DNA of 31,920 nt from Microcaldota archaeon (GCA_015522865.1 WALN01000022.1:1-31920); one strand, 5' to 3'. Shown: positions 8,368 through 15,572, counted from the first letter of the stretch. A program made the numbers and translations. The notes: generated by a model from the sequence alone, not told the origin.

Positions 8368-9060
8368 TTATTTGAGAATGATTATATTCCCGCGCCCTCT
8401 TTTTATTTTCTTTATTTTTCCCTGCTCCTCAAGGTCAGAAAGCATTAAACTAACTTTAGCCTCGCTCAGTGGGAGCTTTTTCCTGAGTTCCTTTTGAGTG
8501 ATTCTTCCTCCTGCGCCCCCAATAATACTGACAAGCGTCTGCAAATCGTCAGGCATTTTTTGCTTTTCCATAGGCTTTTTTAGAACAAACAAAGCAACCA
8601 GAGCAGAAATTATAATAACTACAGATGCAAAAACAAAATACTGGAAATTGTTGGAGGGCGAAGATTCGTAGACCTTGCCATCGAAACTTCCAGAAGGGGG
8701 GTAAATTTCAGTGAAATTGGCTGGAAGAGTGATAAGCGTTTCAGAGTTATTTAATATGGGGGAAAGTATCAGGTCTAAATTATAGGTGCCGTTTGAAACA
8801 ATAGTAACATTTTCCTGAGCGGAATAAGCTAAGGAGTTGTTCTCAAAAAATAAAGATCTGACAGAATAATTTCCAGGCGGCAGAAAAAAGGAATAAGTAC
8901 CATCCTTTGAAATGATTTTTTGGTGGGGTGTTGAATTTACTTCAACTATTGCGTTTTTTTGTGGTTCAAAAGAAAAGCAATTATATATTGTACCTTTAAG
9001 AAATGCAGAACCGACTAGAAGAGCAAAAGAGAAAAAAATAAGTGCCGAAGAGAAGCGCAT
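8368..9060 (-). CDS. Membrane-anchored winged-helix protein
   Basis: An apparent one-component membrane regulator of 230 residues. The N-terminus is a signal or anchor helix. An external region with a carboxypeptidase-regulatory/PEGA-like pattern follows (VEVNSTPHQKI, DGTYSFFLPPGNYSV), with many N-x-S/T sites. A second transmembrane helix lies at about 143-162, followed by a cytosolic winged helix at the C-terminus (ITQKELRKKLPLSEAKVSLM, then a basic wing KIKKIKRGRGNIIIL). Such layouts occur in archaea and suggest an outside signal coupled to DNA binding; the ligand and targets are unknown. I chose the ATG at 9060 over the TTG at 9078 because a TATA-like box is centred 25 nt upstream of 9060. 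It is divergent from the helical secreted protein gene, a possible target. Confidence 0.75.
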   Translation of the reverse strand: MRFSSALIFFSFALLVGSAFLKGTIYNCFSFEPQKNAIVEVNSTPHQKIISKDGTYSFFLPPGNYSVRSLFFENNSLAYSAQENVTIVSNGTYNLDLILSPILNNSETLITLPANFTEIYPPSGSFDGKVYESSPSNNFQYFVFASVVIIISALVALFVLKKPMEKQKMPDDLQTLVSIIGGAGGRITQKELRKKLPLSEAKVSLMLSDLEEQGKIKKIKRGRGNIIILK

Positions 9061-9081
9061 AAACTCTTTTGTAAACAAAGC

Positions 9082-9089
9082 TATTAAAA
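9082..9089 (-). promoter_or_regulatory. TATA-like box of the winged-helix gene
   Basis: The minus strand reads TTTTAATA, centred 25 nt upstream of the ATG at 9060. A leaderless mRNA is predicted. Confidence 0.5.
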
Positions 9090-9185
9090 CCTTTCTTTAA
9101 GTGATATAAAGGGCCGTAAAGTTTTATTTTTGAAATTAAGCGATTTAAGAAGAGAAACAACAAACAAAGAAAGCACTTGGAAAGA

Positions 9186-9222
9186 ATATATATAAATAAA
9201 ACAGGGTTTCTGAAGTTGGTGA
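9186..9222 (+). promoter_or_regulatory. TATA box and SD of the helical secreted protein
   Basis: ATATATATAAATA (9186-9198) predicts transcription from about 9218, where the SD GGTGA (9218-9222) begins. Four nt later stands ACG (9227), not ATG or GTG. Confidence 0.5.
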
Positions 9223-9238
9223 TAAAACGAAAATATGG

Positions 9239-10378
9239 TTGATGCCTATCTTGATTGGATTGCTGCTTGCGCCATTAGTGTTCGCAGCTAACAACACAAC
9301 GAATAAACAACCAGTAGAACAGGCAATTGAACAGTTGTGCGGACCAAGACCGGGCCCCCAGGGACGCTTGGAAATAAGGCACATGTATGATATGGGAAAA
9401 GAAATGAATATTAGTGCAAAAATGGAGGGGGTAATAGAAACCGCAAAAAAATACGGAGCAGACACAAGCGAGTTGGAAGCGATAAAATCAGAAATAATGG
9501 ACAAATTTAGAAATATAAATACAGAAAATATTCCTCAATACAACAGAGTAATAAAAGAAATAGGGAAGCAGATAAGAGCATTTAGGCAAAAAGCTCACAA
9601 CATAACTGAATTGCAGGGAAAAGGCGATGAAGTTAGAGAGAATATAAAAAAACATGCCGAAAAGGTAAGTAAAGAAGTAAAAGAAAAAATTAAAGAAGCA
9701 AAATCAACAGCAACGGAAGTTGCACTGAGAGTTTTTGACCTGCACATCTGTATAGCAGAGAACCATATCAACAGATTGGTGCAACAGGGACTTAATACAA
9801 GTAGCTTAAGTGCAAAATTAGGCGAAATGAAAGCAGAAAGGAGCAATTTAGAAAGCGCTTTGAACAGCAGCGACAGAGAGCGGATAAAAGCAGAATACGA
9901 AAAAATCAAAGGGCTGTGGAAAGAGCTGAGAAAGGTATATGTTCAGGTACAACGCACAAGAGCTCTAAAATTCGTTGACAAAATAGTGGAAAAAACGGAG
10001 AAGTTAATAGACAAACTGAACTCGCATAATCAGAATGAAGCTGCAAATGAAATACAAGGAAAATTAGACGAAGTAAAATCGATCGAAGGAGAGATAAGTA
10101 GCGATGTAACTAATGGAGATTTTGAAGCTGCAAAAAACGCATCAATAGAATTAAGAAGCGTAACGAAAGAATTAAGAGAAACAATCAATAAATGGTTAAA
10201 AGAACTAAGGCCTTTTAAAAAGGGGATGATTAATAAGACAGAGAGAATGATTAATAAGACTAGAAGGATAATTAATAAGAGCGTGGAAAACATAAAAAAG
10301 CACACGCAAAAATGGGTTCAGAACGAAACGCCGGGGATAAATAGTACCGCCCCATATGTTCCAAAAATGAAATGGTGA
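9239..10378 (+). CDS. Secreted alpha-helical (coiled-coil) protein
   Basis: Function not recognised. The N-terminus is a signal peptide core, MPILIGLLLAPLVFA, with likely cleavage before ANNTTNK. The rest (about 360 residues) is highly charged, almost all helical and Lys/Glu-rich, with long coiled-coil stretches. An HICIAENHINRL stretch and two cysteines in the mature part stand out. The C-terminal region has three tandem 7-residue repeats of M/I-INK-T/S. It is probably exported and cell-surface or extracellular. Coordinates use the TTG at 9239; the ATG at 9242 is the other ordinary choice. An in-frame ACG at 9227 fits the SD spacing and would add T/M-K-I-W, giving the signal peptide its missing positive charge. 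The lipoprotein gene follows after 4 nt with its own SD, so the two form an operon. Confidence 0.75.
   Translation: MMPILIGLLLAPLVFAANNTTNKQPVEQAIEQLCGPRPGPQGRLEIRHMYDMGKEMNISAKMEGVIETAKKYGADTSELEAIKSEIMDKFRNINTENIPQYNRVIKEIGKQIRAFRQKAHNITELQGKGDEVRENIKKHAEKVSKEVKEKIKEAKSTATEVALRVFDLHICIAENHINRLVQQGLNTSSLSAKLGEMKAERSNLESALNSSDRERIKAEYEKIKGLWKELRKVYVQVQRTRALKFVDKIVEKTEKLIDKLNSHNQNEAANEIQGKLDEVKSIEGEISSDVTNGDFEAAKNASIELRSVTKELRETINKWLKELRPFKKGMINKTERMINKTRRIINKSVENIKKHTQKWVQNETPGINSTAPYVPKMKW
10226..10288 (+). repeat. Three tandem 21-bp coding repeats
   Basis: Three consecutive 21-bp units begin ATGATTAATAAGAC (the third ATAATTAATAAGAG). Each encodes one seven-residue helical heptad (MINKTER, MINKTRR, IINKSVE) near the C-terminus of the secreted protein. 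The units keep the frame, so heptad number could vary between strains. Confidence 0.8.
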
Positions 10379-10382
10379 CAAA

Positions 10383-10610
10383 ATGAGGAAACTAATAATT
10401 TTAGGTATTCTTTCAATACTGCTCTTGGGTTTTGGTTGTATAAAAACTCAAGGGCCTGCAGCCACAGCAACGCCAACTCCTGTGATAACAACAGCTACTC
10501 CAACAGTTAACGCCTCGGAAGAAGCGCCAACAATAGGAGACCTTCCTTCGAGTTCAGATATAGAAGTAAACGTAAGTGGTTCGAGCGATCTGAATGAAAG
10601 CGTTTGGTAG
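10383..10610 (+). CDS. Small lipoprotein
   Basis: A 75-residue predicted lipoprotein. The signal peptide MRKLIILGILSILLLGFGC ends in a lipobox-like L-G-F-G-C (15-19), with Cys19 the likely lipid-attached residue. The mature part is a Thr/Pro/Ala-rich low-complexity linker and an acidic, Ser-rich tail with N-x-S/T sequons. There is no recognisable domain. GGTGA four nt before the ATG overlaps the end of the preceding secreted-protein gene, so translation is probably coupled. It may tether or accompany that protein at the membrane (inference). An oligo-T tract follows the stop. Confidence 0.75.
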   Translation: MRKLIILGILSILLLGFGCIKTQGPAATATPTPVITTATPTVNASEEAPTIGDLPSSSDIEVNVSGSSDLNESVW

Positions 10611-10640
10611 CTTTTTTCTTTTTACATTTTTTTATATTTT
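10611..10640 (+). terminator. Oligo-T terminator after the lipoprotein gene
   Basis: Runs of six, five and seven T follow the stop codon on the plus strand, ending the secreted-protein/lipoprotein transcript before the convergent operon. Confidence 0.6.
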
Positions 10641-10648
10641 ATAAATAA

Positions 10649-11932
10649 CTAGCCAGCAGCATAAATGCTGAAACTATCTGAATCGAACATTTTAGTACAG
10701 TTTATGCTGTACGGCGCTGGCTTTTTCCAAAATATATAGTTAATTTTATACTTCTTAATGAAACTGGATGAATTCGAAAAAGAATGGAAGAAATCCCACA
10801 GATCTCTGGCTCTCTGGTTTCCGTTCCCAAGACCTTCAGCAAAGGAGCCGAGAACTATTTTTTTATTCGCATAATAGGGGATGAGATAGTTGTCAGAGAA
10901 CGGAGCAGCTACATTATTCTCTGGTAGTGTTTTAAGATAGGCCACTGCTGAGAGTTCTTCATTAGTAAATGGAACTGCTCTAAAAACAATAGTATGGAAA
11001 CCAATATAGCCGAGGATTAAAATAAGCAAAACAAGCAATTTCTTGCTTTCTATATTGGAAGCAACCACCCCTGAGAAGAAAACCACTGGGAAAAAGAGAT
11101 AGGCAAATTGTCTGAACTCAAATGGGACGAAAGGTATAAGCAAAATAGTGCCTACAAAAATGCTGAAATTAATATTTTCGCTCCTATGTTTCGAACGCAA
11201 CCATATAAAGTAGCCTGCAAGAGCAAGTATAATCGAGAAAAGAGTGAAAATGTGAGTAAGTGAAGCGGGCTCAACCCAAGGATTGGTGATTAAATAACTG
11301 CGCGGAACAAATAGAAGGAATAGAGCTGTTGGTACGGAAGAGTAAAGTACAAAATTGAATAACTTCTTTGAAAGGAAAGAATAAACTAAAAGGACTAAAA
11401 ATACGACTGCAAAAGAACGAAAATGCGAAAAAGCTAGGACGAACATGAAGAATCCGAATGAAGCAAAACGGTTTTTGTAGAAAGCTATCAAGACAACTAA
11501 GAAAAGGACTAAACCTAAAGACTCGCTTATCGGAGTAACCATCCTGTAAAACAACCAAGGGACAGAAACGAGGAAAATGGTAGCAAAAAAAGCAATTTTT
11601 TCATTTCCTATTTTAGAGGCCAAAAAGAAAACAGAAAAAATCAGCATAAATATTAAGATGAAAGAAAAGAGTTGAAGAGAAATAGCGGAGGATATTCCCA
11701 AAAGTACGGAAAGAGACGCAAGGGAAAAGTCAAAAACAGGAGGATAATTATAACCACTTGCACCAATATGTGGATTGATTGGAGGAAAAGTATTATTTAT
11801 AATTGAGTTGGTAACTCTTAATCTCTCAAACGCATCTGCGGTAATTGGACCGGAGTAATAAAGCTGAGCTAGAAATACAGCCAAAATAACAAATATAAGA
11901 GCAAGAGATACATACTTCAAGTTTTTATCCAT
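10649..11932 (-). CDS. Polytopic membrane protein, probable GT-C glycosyltransferase
   Basis: A 427-residue protein with about 10-12 transmembrane helices and a small C-terminal domain. The first external loop, after helix 1, carries an acidic residue in GPITADAFERLR (Asp33) and is followed by SGYNYPPVFDF. This is the layout of GT-C enzymes, which transfer sugars from dolichol- or polyprenyl-linked donors outside the membrane. It resembles the GT39/STT3-like group in architecture only; I do not see the WWDYG motif of oligosaccharyltransferase. The frame opens earlier, but the ATG at 11932 is chosen: it begins just before helix 1 and lies one nt after the stop of the upstream gene. It is the last gene of a three-gene operon. 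Confidence 0.7.
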   Translation of the reverse strand: MDKNLKYVSLALIFVILAVFLAQLYYSGPITADAFERLRVTNSIINNTFPPINPHIGASGYNYPPVFDFSLASLSVLLGISSAISLQLFSFILIFMLIFSVFFLASKIGNEKIAFFATIFLVSVPWLFYRMVTPISESLGLVLFLVVLIAFYKNRFASFGFFMFVLAFSHFRSFAVVFLVLLVYSFLSKKLFNFVLYSSVPTALFLLFVPRSYLITNPWVEPASLTHIFTLFSIILALAGYFIWLRSKHRSENINFSIFVGTILLIPFVPFEFRQFAYLFFPVVFFSGVVASNIESKKLLVLLILILGYIGFHTIVFRAVPFTNEELSAVAYLKTLPENNVAAPFSDNYLIPYYANKKIVLGSFAEGLGNGNQRARDLWDFFHSFSNSSSFIKKYKINYIFWKKPAPYSINCTKMFDSDSFSIYAAG

Positions 11933-11933
11933 A

Positions 11934-13220
11934 TTACCACTCAGAGATAACAAATGCCTGTTTCTTATGTTGTTCATAAGTTAAATAAGTCAAAACTCCA
12001 TTTAAAATATTGTTCCTGCCGTAGCCAGAAATGAGGCAAAAACCGCCGCTACAGTAAAGTTTTTTCATTCCTAAAAATTCTGTAAAATTCAAATTAGCAT
12101 TCTTAATTTTTACTAGAGTTAAGGTGTCTGCTGCATCTGCATACAAATAGCCTTTATGCGGAAGTTTCCTTAACTGAGCTGTGAGATAAGATGAAGAGTA
12201 AGAGGTGTTAAAGATTAGAAATGCGGCCCATCCAGACTTTTCAGAACTTACCACTGAAAAATTATGAGTATTGAGGAAACCAACCAACTGAGAATTTGAA
12301 TAATTCTCCGGCAGTCCATAAACGAAAAACTGCTTAGCGTATGTTCCTTCCAAGTTTTCGTTCCACATAAAGAACATCCCAGAAAGAGCCACTAGAAATA
12401 GGAGTATCGAGGAAATTTTCTTAACATCAAACAATTCAAATGTTGAGAAAAAGAAAAGCGTGACTGCAGAAGCAGCATAGGTGACCCAGACTCCTAAAAA
12501 TGCGGTAACTAAAACTGAGAAAATGGAAAATACAAGTAGAGCAGAAAAAGCGCCGAAAGGTTTTAGTTGCCTCTCAAAAAGTTTGGCAGTAAAATACGAG
12601 AATGAAAGAACACCAACTATTGAAAACCACCCACCATCGAAAAATGAAACAAAAGCGCAAAAGGAGAGAAAAATGAAAGCAATAGCCTCTAAGTTTATTT
12701 TCTTTAAAATAAGCAGAGCAAAATACAACACTCCAAATATAGAAAATATTAGCAGAAAAGTGTATGGAAGTGAAATTCCATGGAAGGTTAAAAGAGAATG
12801 TTGGGAAAGCAGATAAAAGAAGGGCCGGCCAAAATCAAACTTTCCGCTTAAATGAAAAGTAGCATACAGAAACGATTTTATAAAATGAGTATGGACCAAC
12901 ATCGACTTTTCCCACTCTGATACTGGCGATGTGACAAGTGTGGAGACGTCGCCACTTAGTGGAGCTCCAAAATAATTCAGGCAATAAATAGTAAATGCCG
13001 CTCCGAAAATCCATAAAAGTAGAGAAATAAAAAAATAAATAAAAAACAACTTCCTTTCCCCTATTCTTGCAAGCAATTTTTTAAAATAGTCAAAAACTCC
13101 TTTCTTCGCGAGATACAGAATCAGTAAAGAAACAACAAGCCAGGCTATAAAGAGGTAAGTTTTTGCATTTGAGTTTCCTTCTGCAAAAATTTTTACAAAT
13201 GCGTGTATATATTCTATCAT
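11934..13220 (-). CDS. Polytopic membrane protein, possible GT-C-like
   Basis: A 428-residue membrane protein with about nine transmembrane helices and a roughly 130-residue soluble C-terminal domain. That domain is Ser/Asn/Tyr-rich and ends with Cys-containing KLYCSGGFCLISGYG, perhaps a disulfide. The loop after the second helix has GAPLSGDVSTLV (Asp91), and GRPFFYLL follows later. With a neighbour of GT-C layout this suggests a sugar-transfer or sugar-lipid role, but no family motif is certain. The ATG at 13220 overlaps the upstream stop (ATGA) and has GGTGA four nt before it, so translation is coupled. Alternative: a membrane protein of unknown function specific to this lineage. Confidence 0.62.
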   Translation of the reverse strand: MIEYIHAFVKIFAEGNSNAKTYLFIAWLVVSLLILYLAKKGVFDYFKKLLARIGERKLFFIYFFISLLLWIFGAAFTIYCLNYFGAPLSGDVSTLVTSPVSEWEKSMLVHTHFIKSFLYATFHLSGKFDFGRPFFYLLSQHSLLTFHGISLPYTFLLIFSIFGVLYFALLILKKINLEAIAFIFLSFCAFVSFFDGGWFSIVGVLSFSYFTAKLFERQLKPFGAFSALLVFSIFSVLVTAFLGVWVTYAASAVTLFFFSTFELFDVKKISSILLFLVALSGMFFMWNENLEGTYAKQFFVYGLPENYSNSQLVGFLNTHNFSVVSSEKSGWAAFLIFNTSYSSSYLTAQLRKLPHKGYLYADAADTLTLVKIKNANLNFTEFLGMKKLYCSGGFCLISGYGRNNILNGVLTYLTYEQHKKQAFVISEW

Positions 13221-14110
13221 TTATTCACCTTGGGAAGAAAAAATACGCTCGAAAGTATTGGGATCCAGAGGCGTGAAATGTCCCAAACAATAAGTGCCGC
13301 TGCAATTAGCTGCTGGCTAACAGCAGAAAACGCAAAGATGGCCAACAGCTCAACTACCCCAATACCCTGCGGAACAAATGGATTCTTTGAAATTAAATAT
13401 AATACGCTAAACGCTGCGAGAGCCTCAACAATAGAAACATTGATGGAGAACGCATAAAATGCAAAAGCAAATGAACAAATTTCGAAAAAGAATGAAAGCA
13501 CCAGCAGAAATAGAAAAAGCGCTGAAAAATTCTTTAAGTAGAGATTGAAATATCTGGAAAGTTTTTTCAAATTAGCATGGTGTTTTCTCAAATGTTTCGA
13601 ATATTTCTTGAAGAAATTTATTGTTCTCATATCAAGAAGGTATTTAATAGAAATTATAAAAGCAAACGGAAGGGCGATGCCCAATAACAAAGCTCCTAAA
13701 AGATAGGATTTTTCACGTAAAAACCAAATAACAAAAAGAAATGAAAAGAAAATGGCGATTAAAATTTTGTAAATTTTTGTGACAAATGAGCTTGCAATTG
13801 CCTTTTCAAAAGATACTGATTTCCTTAAGAAATAAGCTCTTAAAAAATCATTTCCAACGCCAGCAGGGGTGAGCATGCCAGAAAGAGAAGCAAAGCCAGC
13901 TAAATTAGCTTTTAAAAACGAAAAATTCCCAGAAGCTGCCCATGCACAATTCCACAAAAAAATACCAACTAAATAGCTGAGAATAGAAAAAAGCAAATAG
14001 ACAATATTTGCGGAAAAAATAACATTTTCAGCCCCAAAAAGTTTGTAAAGGGTAAAAAAAATTACAAGCGCTACAAACAAAAAAACTAATTTATTCAACT
14101 TCTCAAACAT
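13217..14110 (-). CDS. UPF0104 / lysylphosphatidylglycerol synthase TM-like protein
   Basis: A 297-residue integral membrane protein with about eight helices. The segment ASLSGMLTPAGVGNDFLRAY (about 74-93) and the late NPFVPQGIGVVELLA (about 248-262) are the two glycine-rich signatures of the LPG-synthase transmembrane/UPF0104 family. In archaea this family includes AglD-type proteins and proteins proposed to move or modify lipid-linked sugars. The soluble LPG synthase catalytic domain is absent. It is the first gene of the operon. A TATA-like box centred 25 nt upstream of the ATG predicts a leaderless mRNA. The operon begins right after the 3' end of the tRNA-Ser gene. Confidence 0.85.
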   Translation of the reverse strand: MFEKLNKLVFLFVALVIFFTLYKLFGAENVIFSANIVYLLFSILSYLVGIFLWNCAWAASGNFSFLKANLAGFASLSGMLTPAGVGNDFLRAYFLRKSVSFEKAIASSFVTKIYKILIAIFFSFLFVIWFLREKSYLLGALLLGIALPFAFIISIKYLLDMRTINFFKKYSKHLRKHHANLKKLSRYFNLYLKNFSALFLFLLVLSFFFEICSFAFAFYAFSINVSIVEALAAFSVLYLISKNPFVPQGIGVVELLAIFAFSAVSQQLIAAALIVWDISRLWIPILSSVFFLPKVNK

Positions 14111-14130
14111 AAGAAAACTTAGTAAATAAA

Positions 14131-14140
14131 TAATAAAAAG
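14131..14140 (-). promoter_or_regulatory. TATA-like box of the membrane-protein operon
   Basis: The minus strand reads CTTTTTATTA, centred 25 nt upstream of the ATG at 14110. It lies in the gap between tRNA-Ser and the operon. Confidence 0.45.
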
Positions 14141-14241
14141 AAATAGGTAAACGCGGGGGGCGAGATTCGAACTCGCGAGGCGCTAATGCGCCAGTAACTT
14201 TCTGCTATATGAGGAAGACACAAATCATCTCTATTCTTTCT

Positions 14242-14380
14242 TATTAAGACCTTTTCATCGGTTTCTTTCTCATTAAAGTCTTTCCGTCGGTTCTTTCTCA
14301 TTAAGACCTTTTCATCGGTTTCTTTCTCATTAAAGTCTTTCCGTCAGTTTCTTTCTTTCTCATTAAAGTCTTTCTTTCTT
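14242..14380 (-). repeat. Tandem ~29-nt repeats in the tRNA-Ser intron
   Basis: Five consecutive units (14242-14270, 14271-14298, 14299-14327, 14328-14360 and a partial 14361-14380) each begin CATTAA or TATTAA and mostly end TTTCTTTCT. Two variants alternate: one contains GACCTTTTCATCGG, the other AGTCTTTCCGTCGG. This gives a ~58-nt higher-order period. There are no unique spacers between units. On the transcribed strand the repeat is purine-rich. Confidence 0.85.
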
Positions 14381-14394
14381 CAAAAGAAAGAAAG
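14370..14394. repeat. Perfect 11-bp hairpin in the tRNA-Ser intron
   Basis: CTTTCTTTCTT (14370-14380) and AAGAAAGAAAG (14384-14394) form a perfect 11-bp inverted repeat with a 3-nt loop close to the 5' end of the intron. The same stem occurs in the tRNA-Ala intron at 19801-19825. Confidence 0.85.
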
Positions 14395-14458
14395 AGTTTA
14401 GCAGGCTACCGCAATACCACTATGCGACCCCCGCACATTCAATATTTGTAATAAAGAA

Positions 14459-14468
14459 ATTTTAAAGC
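14459..14468 (-). promoter_or_regulatory. TATA-like box of tRNA-Ser
   Basis: The minus strand contains CTTTAAAAT, centred about 29 nt upstream of the first tRNA base at 14434. A leader of a few nt is expected. Confidence 0.5.
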
Positions 14469-14533
14469 TTTTCAATGAAAATCAGCGAAAATCATATTAA
14501 TAAATAAGTGCATATATTTAGGGAAGTGGTAGC

Positions 14534-14689
14534 ATGAAGAAAAGAGGGTTCTGGGAGGTCATATTCCTTGTTTTTGTGTTTATTGCACTTTTTGCTTACT
14601 CTCTAGGCTCCTATGTAAATTGGGGCGAGCTATTGTATGCTCTGGTCGCTGCTGTTTTTGCGTATATATTAACAGCAATAGTAACGTAA
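14534..14689 (+). CDS. Small two-helix membrane protein (51 aa)
   Basis: The ATG at 14534 opens a 51-residue frame ending in TAA at 14687-14689. It starts MKKRGFWEVIFLVFVFIALF and has a second hydrophobic stretch in LLYALVAAVFAYILTAIV, so it should be an inner-membrane hairpin with a positive N-terminus. An SD-like GTGGT lies a few nt upstream, and TATTAATAAATAA (14495-14507) is at the right distance for a promoter. The codon pattern and sharp start/stop fit a real gene. The stop is one nt from the end of the convergent protease gene. No family recognised. Confidence 0.6.
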   Translation: MKKRGFWEVIFLVFVFIALFAYSLGSYVNWGELLYALVAAVFAYILTAIVT

Positions 14690-14690
14690 T

Positions 14691-15464
14691 TTAGGATGCG
14701 CGCATTAAATTATAAGCCTCTTCCAAATTTGAAACTTCAATAACAGAAATGCCAGTTTCATTAGCAACACTTACATGCTCGAAAATAGTCGTGCAGGACT
14801 CATATACTCCATTTGGCAGCTCTTTCTTTGTACAGTTTTCCTTAGGAACATTTTCTACACTCTCTCCAACAGGAACTAACAGCGTAGAATAACCTCCTTT
14901 TTTGACTGCTTGAGCCTTTGCAACTACCTTCCCAACAGGGGAAATAGCACCATCTGACTGCAAAGCGCCGGTTATGAGAATACCCGGTTTGAGCTTCTCC
15001 CCTCTCAGAGCAGCAATTGTAGCTATTGCGAGAGCAGCACCAGCGCTCTTGCCGCCAATTTCGCCTGAGTCCGCAATTATGTTGTAATAAATATTATAAT
15101 TGTTAGCAGATGGTCCAACAACTCCTTTCGCAACTCTTGCAGCAAGTTTTACTGATTCTTGGGTATCTGGGTTTACAAGTGGATTCGCTGCATCAGCTTC
15201 TATAAATATTTTGCCATCACCGGGCGAAACAGAAACTGAGAGAGTAGCCAATGCTCCCTGCCCTTCTTTGTTTGCAGCAGGCAGCGCAAGAGTAATGGGA
15301 TTAAAGGAAGGAGTGTAATTAAACTCTATGTTTTTGTTGGGGAGAGTAAGAGGGGCAGACGAAGAAACAGAAAAAAGCGAGGGAAGCATATCTGCAACTT
15401 CATAACCGATTATTAAAGAAAAAAATACTGCAACAGCAAGCAGAGGAATCAAAAATTTTTTCAT
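14691..15464 (-). CDS. Secreted/membrane-anchored Lon-like (S16) serine protease
   Basis: A 257-residue protein with an N-terminal signal or anchor helix (about 4-20) followed by a stand-alone Lon proteolytic domain. The catalytic dyad is visible: Ser140 in GEIGGKSAGAALA and Lys183 in ISPVGKVVAKAQAV. The ITGAL segment (164-168) is typical of the fold. There is no AAA+ ATPase module, so it cannot unfold substrates like LonA or LonB. With this anchor the domain should face outside. Two cysteines (in ENCTKKE and YESCTT) may form a disulfide there. A TATA-like box (15481-15492) is centred about 23 nt upstream of the ATG, so the mRNA is probably leaderless. A longer paralogue is at 24098-25972. 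Confidence 0.88.
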   Translation of the reverse strand: MKKFLIPLLAVAVFFSLIIGYEVADMLPSLFSVSSSAPLTLPNKNIEFNYTPSFNPITLALPAANKEGQGALATLSVSVSPGDGKIFIEADAANPLVNPDTQESVKLAARVAKGVVGPSANNYNIYYNIIADSGEIGGKSAGAALAIATIAALRGEKLKPGILITGALQSDGAISPVGKVVAKAQAVKKGGYSTLLVPVGESVENVPKENCTKKELPNGVYESCTTIFEHVSVANETGISVIEVSNLEEAYNLMRAS

Positions 15465-15480
15465 AGATTAATAAATAACC

Positions 15481-15492
15481 AAATAAATAAAA
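15481..15492 (-). promoter_or_regulatory. TATA-like box of the 257-aa Lon-like protease
   Basis: The minus strand reads TTTTATTTATTT, centred about 23 nt upstream of the ATG at 15464. It predicts a leaderless or nearly leaderless mRNA. Confidence 0.45.
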
Positions 15493-15572
15493 CTTTTCCC
15501 TTTTTGGCCCGTATGGAAAAAACCCACAAAATATAAAAATAAAGCTACAAAAATAAAAACAGAGGAGATAAA

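Larger units (their letters stand above)
14152..14434 (-). tRNA. tRNA-Ser(GCU) with a 199-nt intron
   Basis: Exon 1 is 14434-14399 and exon 2 is 14199-14152. The acceptor stem GCGGGGG/CCCCCGC is perfect and the discriminator is G73, as in tRNA-Ser. The anticodon loop is C-U-G-C-U-A-A with anticodon GCU (codons AGC/AGU) at 14402-14400. The anticodon stem GUAGC/GUUAC has one G-U pair. The long variable arm has the stem GGCGC/GCGCC and the T arm is GCGAG-TTCGAAT-CTCGC. CCA is not encoded. The intron (14398-14200) sits at 37/38. CTGC (32-35) pairs with GCAG at the intron 3' end, flanked by 3-nt bulges TAA and AAA, a regular BHB for the archaeal splicing endonuclease. The intron is far longer than usual and holds tandem repeats. 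Confidence 0.95.

Noticed and set aside
12481..12816. Plus-strand frame opposite the second membrane protein of the operon
   Set aside because: It is a charged, low-complexity mirror of hydrophobic helices on the other strand, with no start signals.
14242..14380. CRISPR-like array of ~29-nt repeats
   Set aside because: The units are directly adjacent without unique spacers, differ from each other, and lie inside a tRNA intron.
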